64,000 bases of DNA, taken from assembly GCF_964204645.1 (NCBI RefSeq), contig NC_134033.1, positions 16,184,155 to 16,248,154 of the forward strand, given 5' to 3'. The notes below the pieces were generated by a model. It did not search any database and was not told the origin of the DNA. It saw only the letters and a program-made list of their open reading frames with translations. The position numbers were made by a program, and so were the translations under genes. Below are positions 12,301-20,346 of the stretch, piece after piece (positions within the stretch are counted from its first letter, which is position 1; each line of letters opens with the position of its first letter). This stretch comes from Tubulanus polymorphus. Lineage: Eukaryota > Nemertea > Palaeonemertea > Tubulaniformes > Tubulanidae.

Positions 12301-14045
12301 GGGTAACCGCACCGCTACTGTGGCAATCGAGGATTCCACTTCTGGCAGGCGAGGATCCACCAGGTTCGCTAGTAGTATGACTTGTTCTACATTTAAAACC
12401 GAATGATTTTTTCTTAAATGAATAAATCATTAATGAAATCTGTATCGATATCTGAGTAGAAAATATGAATTTATTAGAAATTCAGTACAAAGCTTATGAA
12501 CTAAATTTGACAACGAAATTATGAATATATATAAAAAGATTCATTTCCATTTTTACCTTTTTGTTTATTTTGCTCTGTTTCTGTCACGAATCGACCGGTG
12601 TAGATGGCTTCAACCTGCATCGATAAAATCTCAAAAACCACAGAATTAGGCAGATAGACAAAGTAGCAAGTTCAATCTTACGAGCCCGGCCTTGCCCTTC
12701 GTGATGTCGTCCACGTGAAGGCAACGTCTTGACGCGCGGACTATTTGTTTGTATCTTTTGCGACGAAAAACTATCACCGAAGCGAATATTTGACAACGCA
12801 AGCTTGATAATCGTAGAGTTAAAAGATGGTATAACAGTTTGAGCAGAATAACATCTAAACTAGGTCACGATGGCCACTTATTTCATCAAGTCGAATTTAA
12901 CTCAGTCTGGGACGTAAATATTCGGAACTGTCATATAACTTGTAATGAAGATTGATTTTGACGTATAGTTTTCGAATGGAAAATCTGCCTAATTCGTCGT
13001 TCAGCTCTTGAGAGATTATCGGTGATGTTTTTATTTTATCAAGCCAAACTACGCGCGGTGAATGAATGAAATAAGCGGCCGGCAGATATACGGAGAAATC
13101 AGGGGGAGATGGAAGGTGGGGGTGGGGGTAACCGGGTATTGGGTGACTGGCGACCGCGGTGTGTATACCCACGACGTTACGATTTTCGGAACCAAAAATA
13201 CATCGGTAAAAGCAAGACGAAAAAGGATTTAGAAGAACAAAGAACTTGGAACCGTAGTCTACAGGAACGCAAGTTACAAGTGCAGCGTTCGGGATTAGTT
13301 GAAATCCGAAGAAAAGTTGTCACCAGTTACAGGTACATAGTAATCGTAATTGATATGTCTGTTCTACAAAGAAAATTGGTATTAATTTGAATGAATTTGC
13401 ACAGTTATTGCTCAACTGATAACAAACATGTGCCAAAGTCTCTAACAAGTCAGTGTAGCAGTGGTCGAGTGGTTCGGTCACTGGTCTCGCCCCTTGCTCG
13501 TGGTGGTTTCTAGTACCGGTAGCTTGTGGCATTCTTGACCCCTGATCGCTTTTATCTATAGATAGATTGATACCCAAATCGGCTGAAATAAAAATTCGTC
13601 ACTGATTCTCTACGAAAGTCTGAAAAAGAATTGTCTTTTAGATTTTAATAGAAATGATTTAAATGGAAAATGTTTTTCCCGCGACTAGAACGTGTGGACG
13701 CGTACGCATTGGTCGCGTTTAGTGCCCATTTGAAATTCCGTTATCGATCAGCAGGGCTCTATACTGGAGGGGCAGTAGAATCTATGTTGAAGGGGCAGTA
13801 GACTCTATGCTGAAGGGGCAGTAGGGGCAGTAGGCTCTATGTTGAAGGGGTAGTAGACTCTATGTTGCTGCTGATTGATGCTCATGATAAATGTCACCGA
13901 ACGCTTGTGATTCTTCTACATCAATTAAGTTCTAACTTGTTTTCACTTACTCTTATCTTTCTCATCTGAGGCTGCAACAACAGTGGTTATAACAACGACC
14001 AGTAGACCGATGGTGAACAGTCCCCTCATCGCGCCCTCTATACGC
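135..14045 (-). CDS. Large secreted VWA / fibronectin type II / two-cysteine-module protein (partial, 3' end off window)
   Basis: Hand-built model of 26 coding exons on the minus strand: 13951-14029 (signal peptide), 12682-12770, 12557-12614, 11767-11951, 10789-11143, 10510-10578, 10096-10176, 9737-9901, 9447-9503, 9297-9356, 8601-8929, 7953-8148, 6557-6721, 6057-6113, 5895-5954, 5493-5732, 3709-3822, 3417-3506, 3231-3290, 2319-2393, 1447-1494, 1244-1303, 928-1098, 595-759, 332-388 and 135-191. All have GT-AG borders and the frame closes at each junction. Module order is signal, VWA1, mini x2, FN2, mini x2, VWA2, FN2, mini x2, VWA3 (incomplete), mini x5, FN2 x2, mini x2, then off the left edge. 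Almost all module borders are phase 1, the classic class 1-1 shuffled exon. An extracellular adhesion or matrix role is inferred from the modules; I do not recognise a named orthologue. Exon 3709-3822 is the least certain. Confidence 0.8.
595..1098 (-). CDS. Two tandem fibronectin type II domains
   Basis: Exons 928-1098 (CAFPFMYHNVSKSYC, WCAVTHDFNKDKKWGYC) and 595-759 (YCSFPFKYKNKYYFHC, WCATTPDYDKDRKWGYC) are phase 1-1 FN2 exons lying side by side. Each keeps four cysteines and the closing W-G-Y-C. Tandem FN2 pairs occur in gelatin-binding proteins; function here is not known. Confidence 0.88.
1244..3506 (-). CDS. Five consecutive two-cysteine mini-modules
   Basis: Exons 3417-3506 (LCPKGETVVGGICVRDE), 3231-3290 (CEPGYVRIKTEQCVRM), 2319-2393 (CPENYVLKNGKICYAS), 1447-1494 (CKTNEVKVGNACKP) and 1244-1303 (KCPIGQWMFNNNCTVIF) are all phase 1-1, 48-90 nt, each with two cysteines. 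This is the longest run of the module in the window. The acceptor of 1447-1494 is tandem (CAGCTGCAG), so use of the outer site would add two residues in frame. Confidence 0.72.
1705..1846. mobile_element. Foldback element (GGTTCCATA ends)
   Basis: The ends are imperfect inverted repeats: GGGTCGGTTCCATA at the left and TATGGAACCGGACCC at the right. The interior repeats TCTTAAGACTGGTCTTAAG and a GATTGGCTATAGAAC core. Related interior motifs recur near 6230-6300, 9160-9240, 22820-23060 and 56640-56880. It looks like a non-autonomous DNA transposon with no coding capacity. Confidence 0.6.
2719..3034. mobile_element. Foldback element whose ends carry a tRNA B-box-like motif, copy 1
   Basis: The left end carries TCCCTGGCAGGGATTCGAAC and the right end its near reverse complement, with GGTTCGAATCC at 3012-3022. 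That 11-mer matches the RNA polymerase III B-box consensus found in tRNA genes. About 250 bp of related interior separates the ends. Related copies lie near 21500-21838 and 51041-51330, with an end fragment at 22240-22270. It lies in an intron of the VWA/FN2 gene. Confidence 0.62.
3709..3822 (-). CDS. Possible linker exon or end of VWA3
   Basis: A 114-nt phase 1-1 open exon with a good acceptor (TTTTCAG) and a GTACAT donor. It encodes SIGMVAPGNQSVCC then INEYIDWLLGALKG, ending in a predicted amphipathic helix that could be the last VWA helix. It joins exon 3417-3506 in frame. No clear homology was recognised, so it could be a linker. Confidence 0.5.
4140..4525 (+). mobile_element. 3' end of a CR1/L2-type LINE retrotransposon
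   Basis: The plus-strand reading frame ending at 4414 (stop) encodes the typical C-terminus of a non-LTR reverse transcriptase ORF, with QYLKSLVQY, VIPRVNLVSAGHRGFS and LLWNSLPDAIKS followed by LKTHLFTKAFN. A short 3' UTR and an (ATT)n tail at about 4500-4520 follow, as expected of a CR1/L2-like LINE. The copy is 5' truncated and lies antisense in the intron between exons 5493-5732 and 3709-3822 of the VWA/FN2 gene. Confidence 0.85.
5493..5732 (-). CDS. VWA domain 3, first part
   Basis: This 240-nt exon encodes KADVMFMIDASSKMGK, then NVSVAILTYHSKTTVYGW and a helix ending DNIKYNGG. The metal-site motif is again degenerate (DASSK). The exon ends in phase 1 (AACGGCG|GTAAGG), unlike the phase-0 breaks in VWA1 and VWA2, so the second half of this domain is organised differently or is missing. 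The only downstream candidate I can link in frame is exon 3709-3822, which lacks an obvious beta-4 strand. Confidence 0.72.
5895..6113 (-). CDS. Two-cysteine mini-modules upstream of VWA3
   Basis: Exons 6057-6113 (RCPKGFVSQNSKCQRP) and 5895-5954 (CKPGYFRIGNKCIQAAQGG) are phase 1-1. They match the positions and lengths of exons 9447-9503 and 9297-9356 in the preceding block. Confidence 0.72.
6557..6721 (-). CDS. Fibronectin type II domain (second)
   Basis: A 165-nt phase 1-1 exon encodes CIFPFVYKEKSYDTC and WCATTKYYDQDKLWGYC, with all four FN2 cysteines and the aromatic core. It directly follows VWA2 and precedes two more mini-modules, the same order as the preceding block. Flanking splice signals are good. 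Confidence 0.88.
7174..7240. repeat. Short tandem duplication of about 32 bp
   Basis: The unit containing GGTAGACGGGTGGTTGGTGC occurs twice in succession. Degenerate AGCCAGTTCTAATCAGT repeats follow to about 7440. No coding content. Confidence 0.7.
7621..7913. mobile_element. Foldback element (CATCCTCGCTTG ends), copy 1
   Basis: The left end CATCCTCGCTTGTCAGGGTT is mirrored by AACCCTGGCAAGCGAGGATG at the right end. The interior holds a palindromic pair around CCAATCAGGTACGTTGTAC. Related copies are at 14136-14350 and 29442-29736. No protein is encoded; it is probably a non-autonomous DNA element. Confidence 0.7.
7953..8929 (-). CDS. VWA domain 2 (two exons)
   Basis: Exons 8601-8929 and 7953-8148 join in phase 0, as in VWA1. 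They encode VDLVVLVDVSKRM, then HVAVVTYDERARVLLDLKR, and in the second exon VIVVLGAGSSNNML and further alpha/beta elements. The metal-site motif is degenerate: DVSKR has Arg at the second serine position, and the acidic residue after beta-4 is missing (LGAGSS). The 3' end uses a donor A|GTAAAA at 7953, chosen because only this phase joins the next FN2 exon; reading on would meet a stop codon within a few residues. Confidence 0.78.
8191..8410. repeat. Partly amplified pogo/Tigger-type end repeats
   Basis: Two to three direct copies of a block containing AAAATCTGTTCGTTATAACC and ATAGTTCTATATACAGCCGA. The sequence is related to the complete element at 53054-53209 and the fragment near 49217. It looks like a decayed non-autonomous element that has been tandemly duplicated. 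Confidence 0.6.
9297..9503 (-). CDS. Two-cysteine mini-modules upstream of VWA2
   Basis: Exons 9447-9503 (CPPGMLNGDRKCIKK) and 9297-9356 (CQPGYYGVGKTCIKLDPGG) are phase 1-1 and 57-60 nt long. Each holds exactly two cysteines. The FN2, mini, mini, VWA order seen here repeats at 6557-5493, implying duplication of a multi-exon block. Confidence 0.75.
9737..9901 (-). CDS. Fibronectin type II domain (first from the N-terminus)
   Basis: A single 165-nt phase 1-1 exon encodes an FN2 domain with four cysteines and the family signatures CKFPFRYKG, WCATTSDYDTDGKWGYC. FN2 domains bind collagen/gelatin or glycans in other proteins, so a matrix-binding role is a reasonable inference. Acceptor and donor are strong (TTTGTAG and G|GTAAGT). 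Exons 595-759 and 6557-6721 have exactly the same length. Confidence 0.9.
10096..10578 (-). CDS. Two-cysteine mini-modules between VWA1 and the first FN2
   Basis: Exons 10510-10578 and 10096-10176, both phase 1-1, each encode about 23-27 residues with just two cysteines. They contain CPVGFIQQGTKCIKV and CPPGFVDQGDQKCAL. The spacing C-P-x-G-[FY]-x(5-8)-K-C-[IVA] recurs through the gene, so this is a repeated module that probably forms one disulfide-closed loop. I do not recognise a named domain; it resembles a fragment of an EGF-type or TNFR-type cysteine loop. Confidence 0.75.
10789..11951 (-). CDS. VWA domain 1 (two exons)
   Basis: Exons 11767-11951 and 10789-11143, joined in phase 0, encode a von Willebrand factor A domain. 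Strand beta-1 ends LIFLIDTSSGM, followed by a helix, then NRVAVVSFSKRAKVLLKL and, in the second exon, NIIVLITSHSDLFGN and a closing helix. The usual metal-binding motif DxSxS reads DTSSG, so the second serine is displaced, and the usual Thr-Asp-Gly after beta-4 is replaced by TSHSD. The fold is clear; classical metal-dependent ligand binding is doubtful. A roughly 73-bp tandem repeat occupies the intervening intron. Confidence 0.82.
11335..11600. repeat. Minisatellite of about 73 bp
   Basis: About three direct copies of a unit that includes GTTGACCTGTACCGGGTAAC and GTTGACCGGTACCGAGGAAG, followed by a degenerate copy. It lies in the intron that splits VWA1. Confidence 0.8.
12315..12375. repeat. 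Dispersed repeat (GGCAATCGAGGATTCC family), copy 1
   Basis: The block GGCAATCGAGGATTCCAC... GGCGAGGATCCACCAGG matches segments at 54173-54230, 59605-59660 and, partly, 59809-59860 and 32158-32185. No inverted ends or coding potential were recognised, so its class is unknown. Confidence 0.6.
13453..13520 (+). other. tRNA-like (A-box-like) sequence, decayed
   Basis: AGTGGTCGAGTGGTTCGGTC resembles the D-arm/A-box of a serine-type tRNA, with a degenerate B-box about 45 bases later (GGTGGTTTCTAGTACC). No cloverleaf can be closed. It may be a relic of a tRNA-derived SINE or a tRNA pseudogene. Confidence 0.3.
13755..13865. repeat. Short minisatellite of about 30 bp
   Basis: Repeats of GGGGCAGTAGACTCTATGYTGAA, about four degenerate copies. 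It lies just downstream of the signal-peptide exon of the VWA/FN2 gene, inside its first coding intron. Confidence 0.7.
13951..14029 (-). CDS. Signal-peptide exon of the VWA/FN2 gene
   Basis: The start ATG is followed by Arg-Gly, then a hydrophobic core (LFTIGLLVVVITTVVAA) and an acidic/basic stretch (SDEKDK), a textbook secretory signal. The exon has 26 codons plus one base and ends in a GTAAGT donor. The phase-1 end joins exon 12682-12770, whose product is very basic (RRKRY, a possible furin-type site) and contains one Cys. That exon is followed by 12557-12614, which leads into the first VWA domain. Confidence 0.8.
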
Positions 14046-14135
14046 CTACAATAGAATTACACAGCCCATAGAGACGACACTCCGGATAAATAAGAGTTCA
14101 TCGGACGTATTAATCATCGTGTTTGTAACATTCTA

Positions 14136-14350
14136 GCATCCTCGCTTGCCAGGGTTTGATTGCCGCCTGATGAAACTCAGGCAAACACAAACCCAAGCCT
14201 CTGCAGATCTCTGCAGGTGGCCACTTGGCGGCAACCAGTCCGCCTAAGAAATCTTGGGCGATGTAATATACCAATGAAGGGATCGCGGCTATGGTTTGCG
14301 TTGGCGTGAGCTTCGGCTGGCGACAATCAAACCCCGGTGGGCGAGAATGC
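14136..14350. mobile_element. Foldback element (CATCCTCGCTTG ends), copy 2
   Basis: The left end GCATCCTCGCTTGCCAGGGT is partly mirrored by ACAATCAAACCCCGGTGGGC at the right. It is an internally shortened relative of the copies at 7621-7913 and 29442-29736. It sits about 100 bp upstream of the VWA/FN2 start codon, inside the proposed leader intron. Confidence 0.62.
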
Positions 14351-14867
14351 GCTTCAGGTGTCTGAACCCGAGAGCACCATTTTAAGACGGTGGTCCTGCT
14401 GAACGATGTCAAAGACGTTGTCTTTTTGTTTTTTAAAATTTTTCATTTTTGTATATTTGTGTCGGTCTCTGTAAATAATCTATGTTATGAATAAAAAATA
14501 ATAAATTCATTTTTGATCAATTTCTGGCAGGTTTCGATTGAACGTATCCCGGTTTGGGAATTGCGATTCCCGATTACATATATTCTCATGAACGTTTACA
14601 GATAACGCTATTCCGAACATGTGCCTGAAGAGTATCGAATCGGCAAAGAGACCAATCGAAATGTGCCATAAATTCTGTTCTTAAACTTTAAAATTTGTAT
14701 ATAGTTGGTTTTAAACATTTCATAAATTTTAGTTATTCAGCAATGTCCGAAAATGTGGATTTTTTACTGCCATTTAGTATAACTCGAGTGGGTGAAATAT
14801 TATGTTGTGATATTATGTAATATCTATTCGTTCACCACTTTAATCTACATTACAAAATGACATAATA

Positions 14868-15990
14868 GATCACGATTGATAAAACACTCTGGATCCGTGT
14901 TGAAGCTAAGTAGAGAGAATCCCACAATAATAACGAAAAAAACACAGTCCGAAAATGTAACCGAAGCTGGTATTCGCACTATCGTATCATATAATTACCC
15001 TTTGGTTTGCTTCCCTTAAATCTATTTTAGCGTGCAGCTGTTTCTGTACGTTAATTTTCATTTAGTTTGTATCATCTCTGATTACTTGAATTAGTCTCTT
15101 TGTCTCTGGATTGTATATAATATCTCATAATTTTTGTTGTAACTCATTATTTCTGAAGATGACTATTAGGATAAAGTCGAAACGTTGAATAAACTACACT
15201 AGCTCAAGGAATACAGTATTCCAGAAGATGACTATTAGGATAAACTCGAAACGTTGAATAAACTACACTAGCTCAAGGAATACAGTATTCCTGAAGATGA
15301 CTATTAGGATAAAGTCGAAACGTTGAATACACTACACTTGCTCAAGGAATGCAGTATTCCTGAAGATGACTATTAGGATATAGTCGAAACGTTGAATAAA
15401 CTACACTAGCTCAAGGAATACAGTATTCCTGAAGATGACTATTAGGATAAAGTCGAAACGTTGAATACACTACACTTGCTCAAGGAATGCAGTATTCCTG
15501 AAGATGACTTAAGTCGAAACGTTGAATAAACTACATTAGCTCAAGGAAAACAGTATTCCTGAAGATGACTATTAGGATAAAGTCGAAACGTTGAATAAAC
15601 TACACTAGCTCAAGGAATACAGTATTCCTGAAGATGACTATCAGGATATAATCGAAACGTTGAATAAACTATTCACTAGTTCAAGGAATACAGTATTCCT
15701 GAAGATGACTAAAGTCGAAACGTTGAATAAACTACACTAGTTCAAGGAATACAGTATTCCTGAAGATGACTATTAGGATATAATCGAAACGTTGAATAAA
15801 CTATTCACTAGTTCAAGGAATACAGTATTCCTGAAGATGACTAAGGTCGAAACGTCACATAAACTACACTAGCTCAAGGAATACAGTATTCCTGAAGATG
15901 ACTAAAGTCGAAACGTTGAATAAACTACTAAAAGCATCAGTTACATTTTCGGACTGTGTTTTTCTCGTTATTATTGTAGGATTCTCTCTA
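14868..15990. mobile_element. Inverted-repeat element carrying an internal minisatellite
   Basis: About 50-bp inverted repeats at 14911-14963 and 15938-15990 (TAGAGAGAATCC, AACACAGTCCGAAAATGTAA and their reverse complements) bracket a tandem array. A further 43 bp at 14868-14910 also belongs to the family, because it is matched next to a related copy at 52917-53031. No transposase is present, so the element is non-autonomous. Its architecture resembles other invertebrate elements with a central tandem array, but I cannot assign a named family. Confidence 0.75.
15153..15930 (+). repeat. Minisatellite, 69-bp unit, about 12 copies
   Basis: The unit runs CCTGAAGATGACTATTAGGA, then AAAGTCGAAACGTTGAATAA and CACTAGCTCAAGGAATACAG. 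Several copies lack the block TATTAGGATA, giving 59-60-bp variants. Each junction contains GGAATACAGTATTCC, a 6-bp stem with a 3-base loop. Isolated related units are seen near 31835 and 44790. Confidence 0.9.
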
Positions 15991-17440
15991 CTAACATGAT
16001 AGATTTACAGCCGCCCAACCTTTCTACTTCTCATAGTATATGATGATAGTCTACTTGTCACCATCAATATGTACAAAAATAATAACAAGAAAAACAACTG
16101 ATTTCAACCAGGAAACTTACCTTTCTGTCTGTAAACCTAAATGTGAAACCCTTTTACGAAGCGACTATTCGAAAATTCCTCGGTTTAAGATCATCCGATT
16201 GTCCTAATGAAACTCTATAATTCGCCGTTGTTATCTCGGGGCCATGTGCGAACTGATATCGGCGCCCAATTATAACGCGAACACAATCGCGCGATGAACG
16301 GCACCTACCCTTAAAAACAGAACAGATGTCGAAAACCTATACCGAGCCTCCCCCCGTGTTTAATTCCCGACGATCGTTATCGAATTCTCGTTTCGAAAAG
16401 CGGCAATTAGATAAAACACGTAACCAATTAGTTTTCTGAGCTGTAACGATTTTATTTCATCGATATTTTAATTAGAATATATATAAATATAATTCTGAAT
16501 ATCGCGTATTGCGTTTGGACTTCAGTTCGGATGCGTTTGGAAAGGTTTGTCTCACCCCGATTATTGAAAACAATAAGCCTACATGTTATTGCGCTCCTAA
16601 AACCTGTACTGTACCTAAAATGGAGGTCGTGCAGTCACGTGCTTTCCAAATGACCAACGCCACCTGTCAGCAACTACGATCAACGAAAACGACGGAACGA
16701 CGGAATAGCTTCAACTCGGATTTATTTACTAGCACTAAACAACGAGTACCGATTTGCTACAAAACAAAAACAACTAAATGAGTAACAATACAATAAAATT
16801 AGCAGAAAATTGTGATAATTCGATAACTTACAATTGCTATCTCCAGCCATAGCGTAGTGCTGGCATACCTCAAATTCGAATGACAGGATAAGACTGTGCA
16901 TTTTACTGAAATGCCGCGAAAATTTATACAGATAGAAGTTCATCGGTTTACTAAATCTATTCAATTCTCCGTGAAGCGAAACGCAAAGGATTTAAGGATA
17001 ATACTGTATACAAATATCCAACAGTACTAATACACGACTTTAACAATACCGGTGAAGGAAGCACAAATTTAACTTTATATACATAGATTTCAACACTGCC
17101 ATATTGAAGGCCATTTACGTGACAGATTCCCAAAGTTTTCAACTGATCATGCATTTGAGCAATCTTTAGTGTCAAAGCTTGTTATATATGAATCAATATA
17201 TCATATTTTGCCCAGCACCTGCTCGAAGGCTTGTTGGTAAATGCACGTTATGTTATCACATCTTAATTTCAATTTTGATTTATAATTCTTCGTTCGTATT
17301 GTCCTGTCTAATGTAAGAGATCATCTGGTGTACTAGTATAACTAAGGAACAATAAAGAGTATTTGTATTTGTATTTGTATTTGTACTTATGCATGACAAG
17401 TCGGCAACACTGGCGGGCAAACTTACTATGACGTCACGTG

Positions 17441-17445
17441 CTCTA

Positions 17446-17522
<77 letters not shown>
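17441..17522. repeat. (AT)n microsatellite
   Basis: About 80 bp of uninterrupted alternating A and T. A short (GTATTT)n tract lies just upstream at 17358-17386. Confidence 0.95.
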
Positions 17523-17527
<5 letters not shown>

Positions 17528-18078
17528 GATAAGCATAGGTCAGTTGCGCAGTCATGGCTGTAAGACCGGTCCATAGCCAGTCTAATTTAGGGCGGATCAA
17601 CATCACGACTGCGAGCGCCACGGGACCAACAAAATTATGTTTTCTTTCCATTTCTCTTAACTTAAGGTGTCATCATGTCGCAAACGGCAGATTTCCACTC
17701 ATCAATAAACTCACATCCTTATCTCGTGTATTGGTTCGACTCCATTTCCATGTGTAAAACACGCTAGTGCTCAGCCAACCATGCCTTATAAATAAACGTT
17801 TATCTTATCTTATCTTCGATAATCTTATACATTTGATAAAGTCAGGATGAATAAAGAAATCTGAACTTATCTTATCGTATCACTGCTAACATTGCTAACA
17901 TTGTACCCAGGTGTCGTCAAGATCGACAAACTATTAACAAAGCTAAGTAGCGGAAAGACAGACACAAAGACACACAGATATTAAACCTGAGAATGAATAT
18001 ATTTGAACATAGATTTCACTGATCTTGAAAACACTTCAATTTGCGCCAGCTGCAGTGCTTACTTCAATACGATACTGT

Positions 18079-19071
18079 TCAATCGCATATAACACGATCT
18101 ACAGGCGCGTCTTTCGATCCGACCGAATACCTCCACATACTCAAAGCTCGATTACCCAGTTTAAGGGTTTCGCTCATGATTCCATCTTTTAAAGTTCTAG
18201 TGACGAACGGAAAGTGTCCGTGTAACGCCGCGCAGTCGGTATGTACGACCCTAAAAGTACGAAACGTCCTGTGCGACACGTGGTGAGATGTACATTTCTT
18301 GTCGATATCCCCGTAACGATCTAGTAATACTTTTCTCCACTTGCGAGGCGCCGGTAACATCATTCCCATAAAAGGAACTTTAACGAGTGGGAAAATATCG
18401 GAGTTGTTCCTTCGTACCCACGGCTGAAATGTTGAATCTTTTATATATTCATCTATATGCACATAAGGCCATATATCGACAAGTGGCCAATGCGAGTACG
18501 AAAAAGATAATTTCCACGGGCGACTTTTAAACATTTTTATTTTCATATGTTTTACTTGCGGATCGTTGTCGTCGAAGACTTTCCTAATCTTCAATAAATC
18601 CTTTTTTGACAACTGAACGTCGAAATCGTCGTCCCAGGGCACCGGTCCGTGGTGACGATAGGCGCCGATCAACGAACCGGAAAACAGAAAATACTTGATA
18701 TTCAATCTGCGCATCAACGCATCGAACTGTCTCACCAGTAATCTGTATTGCGCTTTCCATTTTGGCTGGAGCTCCCTCGCGACGAATTTCATACGCAACC
18801 GATTCGACAGAGAGGAGCTCGATGTCTTCGCCCCCTCGATATTATCCTCGCGAAATTCGTAATAACTGTTCACGGAATGCACACTCTTCTTCGCCAGCGG
18901 TAGATACTTTAGTTCACCGGCTCGTCGGAATGTTTGAAAATTCACGAACAATGCGGAAATCGCGATGACGGAACAAACTCCGAGTAAACACAAACAAATT
19001 CTCAAACTCGAGACCATCCCAAAATACAGAGAATACTTGATTTTAACAGTTCTTTCACAATTTGGTTCCAT
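18079..19071 (-). CDS. LicD-family type II membrane protein (fukutin/FKRP-related superfamily)
   Basis: An intronless 330-residue ORF. Residues about 16-44 form one uncleaved hydrophobic segment after a short basic N-terminus, giving a type II Golgi-like topology. The core reads LFSGSLIGAYRHHGPVPWDD followed by DFDV (Asp cluster 147-151), the LicD nucleotidyltransferase-fold motif that coordinates the metal-nucleotide. LVDIWPYV and the VPFMGMMLPAPRKW stretch near residue 233 also fit the family. LicD relatives transfer phosphocholine or ribitol-phosphate to glycans; the substrate here is unknown. It is much closer in length to the small invertebrate LicD proteins (such as C. elegans W02B3.4) than to fukutin. 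The start is the first Met upstream of the membrane segment. It is transcribed away from the GPCR at 20347. Confidence 0.85.
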   Translation of the reverse strand: MEPNCERTVKIKYSLYFGMVSSLRICLCLLGVCSVIAISALFVNFQTFRRAGELKYLPLAKKSVHSVNSYYEFREDNIEGAKTSSSSLSNRLRMKFVARELQPKWKAQYRLLVRQFDALMRRLNIKYFLFSGSLIGAYRHHGPVPWDDDFDVQLSKKDLLKIRKVFDDNDPQVKHMKIKMFKSRPWKLSFSYSHWPLVDIWPYVHIDEYIKDSTFQPWVRRNNSDIFPLVKVPFMGMMLPAPRKWRKVLLDRYGDIDKKCTSHHVSHRTFRTFRVVHTDCAALHGHFPFVTRTLKDGIMSETLKLGNRALSMWRYSVGSKDAPVDRVICD

Positions 19072-19689
19072 CAGTGATTAATAAGGCATCTAGAACTTTG
19101 ATGGTTGAATAGATTTAGAAATTGAAGTTCAAGCTTAGGCTAATTGTTTAGACATAGTAGCCTAATCATGGATTCCATGGCTCAATTAGCCGTTGAAGCT
19201 ATTTTGGCTGCAAAATAGTAGCGAAAGCTTGTACTTCAAAGTTATCAGTCTGACTAGTTCGGGAACCACTAGTGAACACAGTTTATTGACGCAATCTGGT
19301 TCCAGCAAAAGAAAACAGCTTGATATCAATAAAGGCTGTGTTTAGGTTATCGACCAAGCACCGCACGCGCTCATTGTAACATCGAACCCCGTTATTTTAA
19401 GAGCAACAGCTTAATATGATAATATATCTTATGTACTGGTAATCCACATTCGACGGTGACAACAACAGCGGCAGGGTTCGTTTCATTTTACTTTATTACG
19501 AGGGAGAATGAAAATATCGAAAATGATTGTCTCTGTTTCAATTAAATGCGACGATATATAGTTTGATGTTAAAGGTTTAGCGAGCTAATTCTTAATTCTA
19601 AATAAAGTTTTTTTTTCATATGTTCTTCTTGAATCACTGGTATTTGTATGGCATTGGTAAAAAAAACAATTAACAACCTCTCAGTAAAT

Positions 19690-19870
19690 GACCCCTATAC
19701 CATAGTTAACATTAAACAACTTTCCAGTAGCTGACCCCTATATACCATGGTTAACATTAAACAACCTTCCAGTAGCTGACCCCTATATACCATGGTTAAC
19801 ATTAAACAACTTTCCAGTAGCTGACCCCTATATACCATGGTTAACATTAAACAACCTTCCAGTAGCTGAC
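19690..19870. repeat. Minisatellite of about 51 bp, four copies
   Basis: Unit TTAACATTAAACAACYTTCC followed by AGTAGCTGACCCCTATATAC and CATGG, about four copies with one or two substitutions. It lies between the head-to-head LicD and GPCR genes. Confidence 0.9.
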
Positions 19871-20346
19871 CGACCGGTGAGGGCGCATTTTCATTGGACA
19901 TTCTACTACGTGTATAATACACTTCAATCGCTCTAGTCACAAATTGATTTACATATACATCGTATAAAATACTTCGGTGCCAAAGCCAAAATGTCTGCAT
20001 CATAGATTAAAAATCAATGTTGCTTGTCTCACTAACTTTGCCCCCCCCCCCCCCTACTATATTCAATCCGCCAGCTCTTACACAATACACTGTACTGACA
20101 ATGAGAAGTAGACAACAAGATTGTGTGCAACATATTGGGAAACTCATATTCGCGTCTACCGGATAACAATGAAGCAAACAATGAAGTTAGATAAAAATTT
20201 TGATAACAACAGGGAGCATCGATTGCTAAACGCCAGATTCGGACTTGAATTTCAATAGAGGCATAGCTCAACTGCTGTCACCAGAACGCGATCAGAATAC
20301 ACACATATTTCTATAACGGCAGTTTCTGAATGCGGCGAAGCAGAGG

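Larger units (their letters stand above)
14045..16121 (-). other. Probable 5'-UTR intron and leader exon end of the VWA/FN2 gene
   Basis: On the minus strand a pyrimidine-rich acceptor ends in TAG just before 14045, 16 bases upstream of the start codon at 14029. A strong donor (AAAG|GTAAGT) follows position 16121. Together they suggest a non-coding first exon ending at 16121 and a leader intron of about 2.07 kb. That intron would hold a foldback element (14136-14350) and the large inverted-repeat/minisatellite element (14868-15990). The transcription start was not located. This is inference from splice signals only. Confidence 0.5.

Noticed and set aside
15153-15930. Possible hammerhead ribozyme in the 69-bp repeat (CTGAAGATGAC ... 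GTCGAAAC)
   Set aside because: The CTGANGA and GAAA boxes are present, but the first pair of stem II is T-C, stem III does not close, and no suitable cleavage triplet lies at the stem I border.
16509-16781. Plus-strand ORF with several cysteines
   Set aside because: Cysteine spacing matches no family, there is no signal peptide, and it lies in the likely promoter flank of the VWA/FN2 gene.
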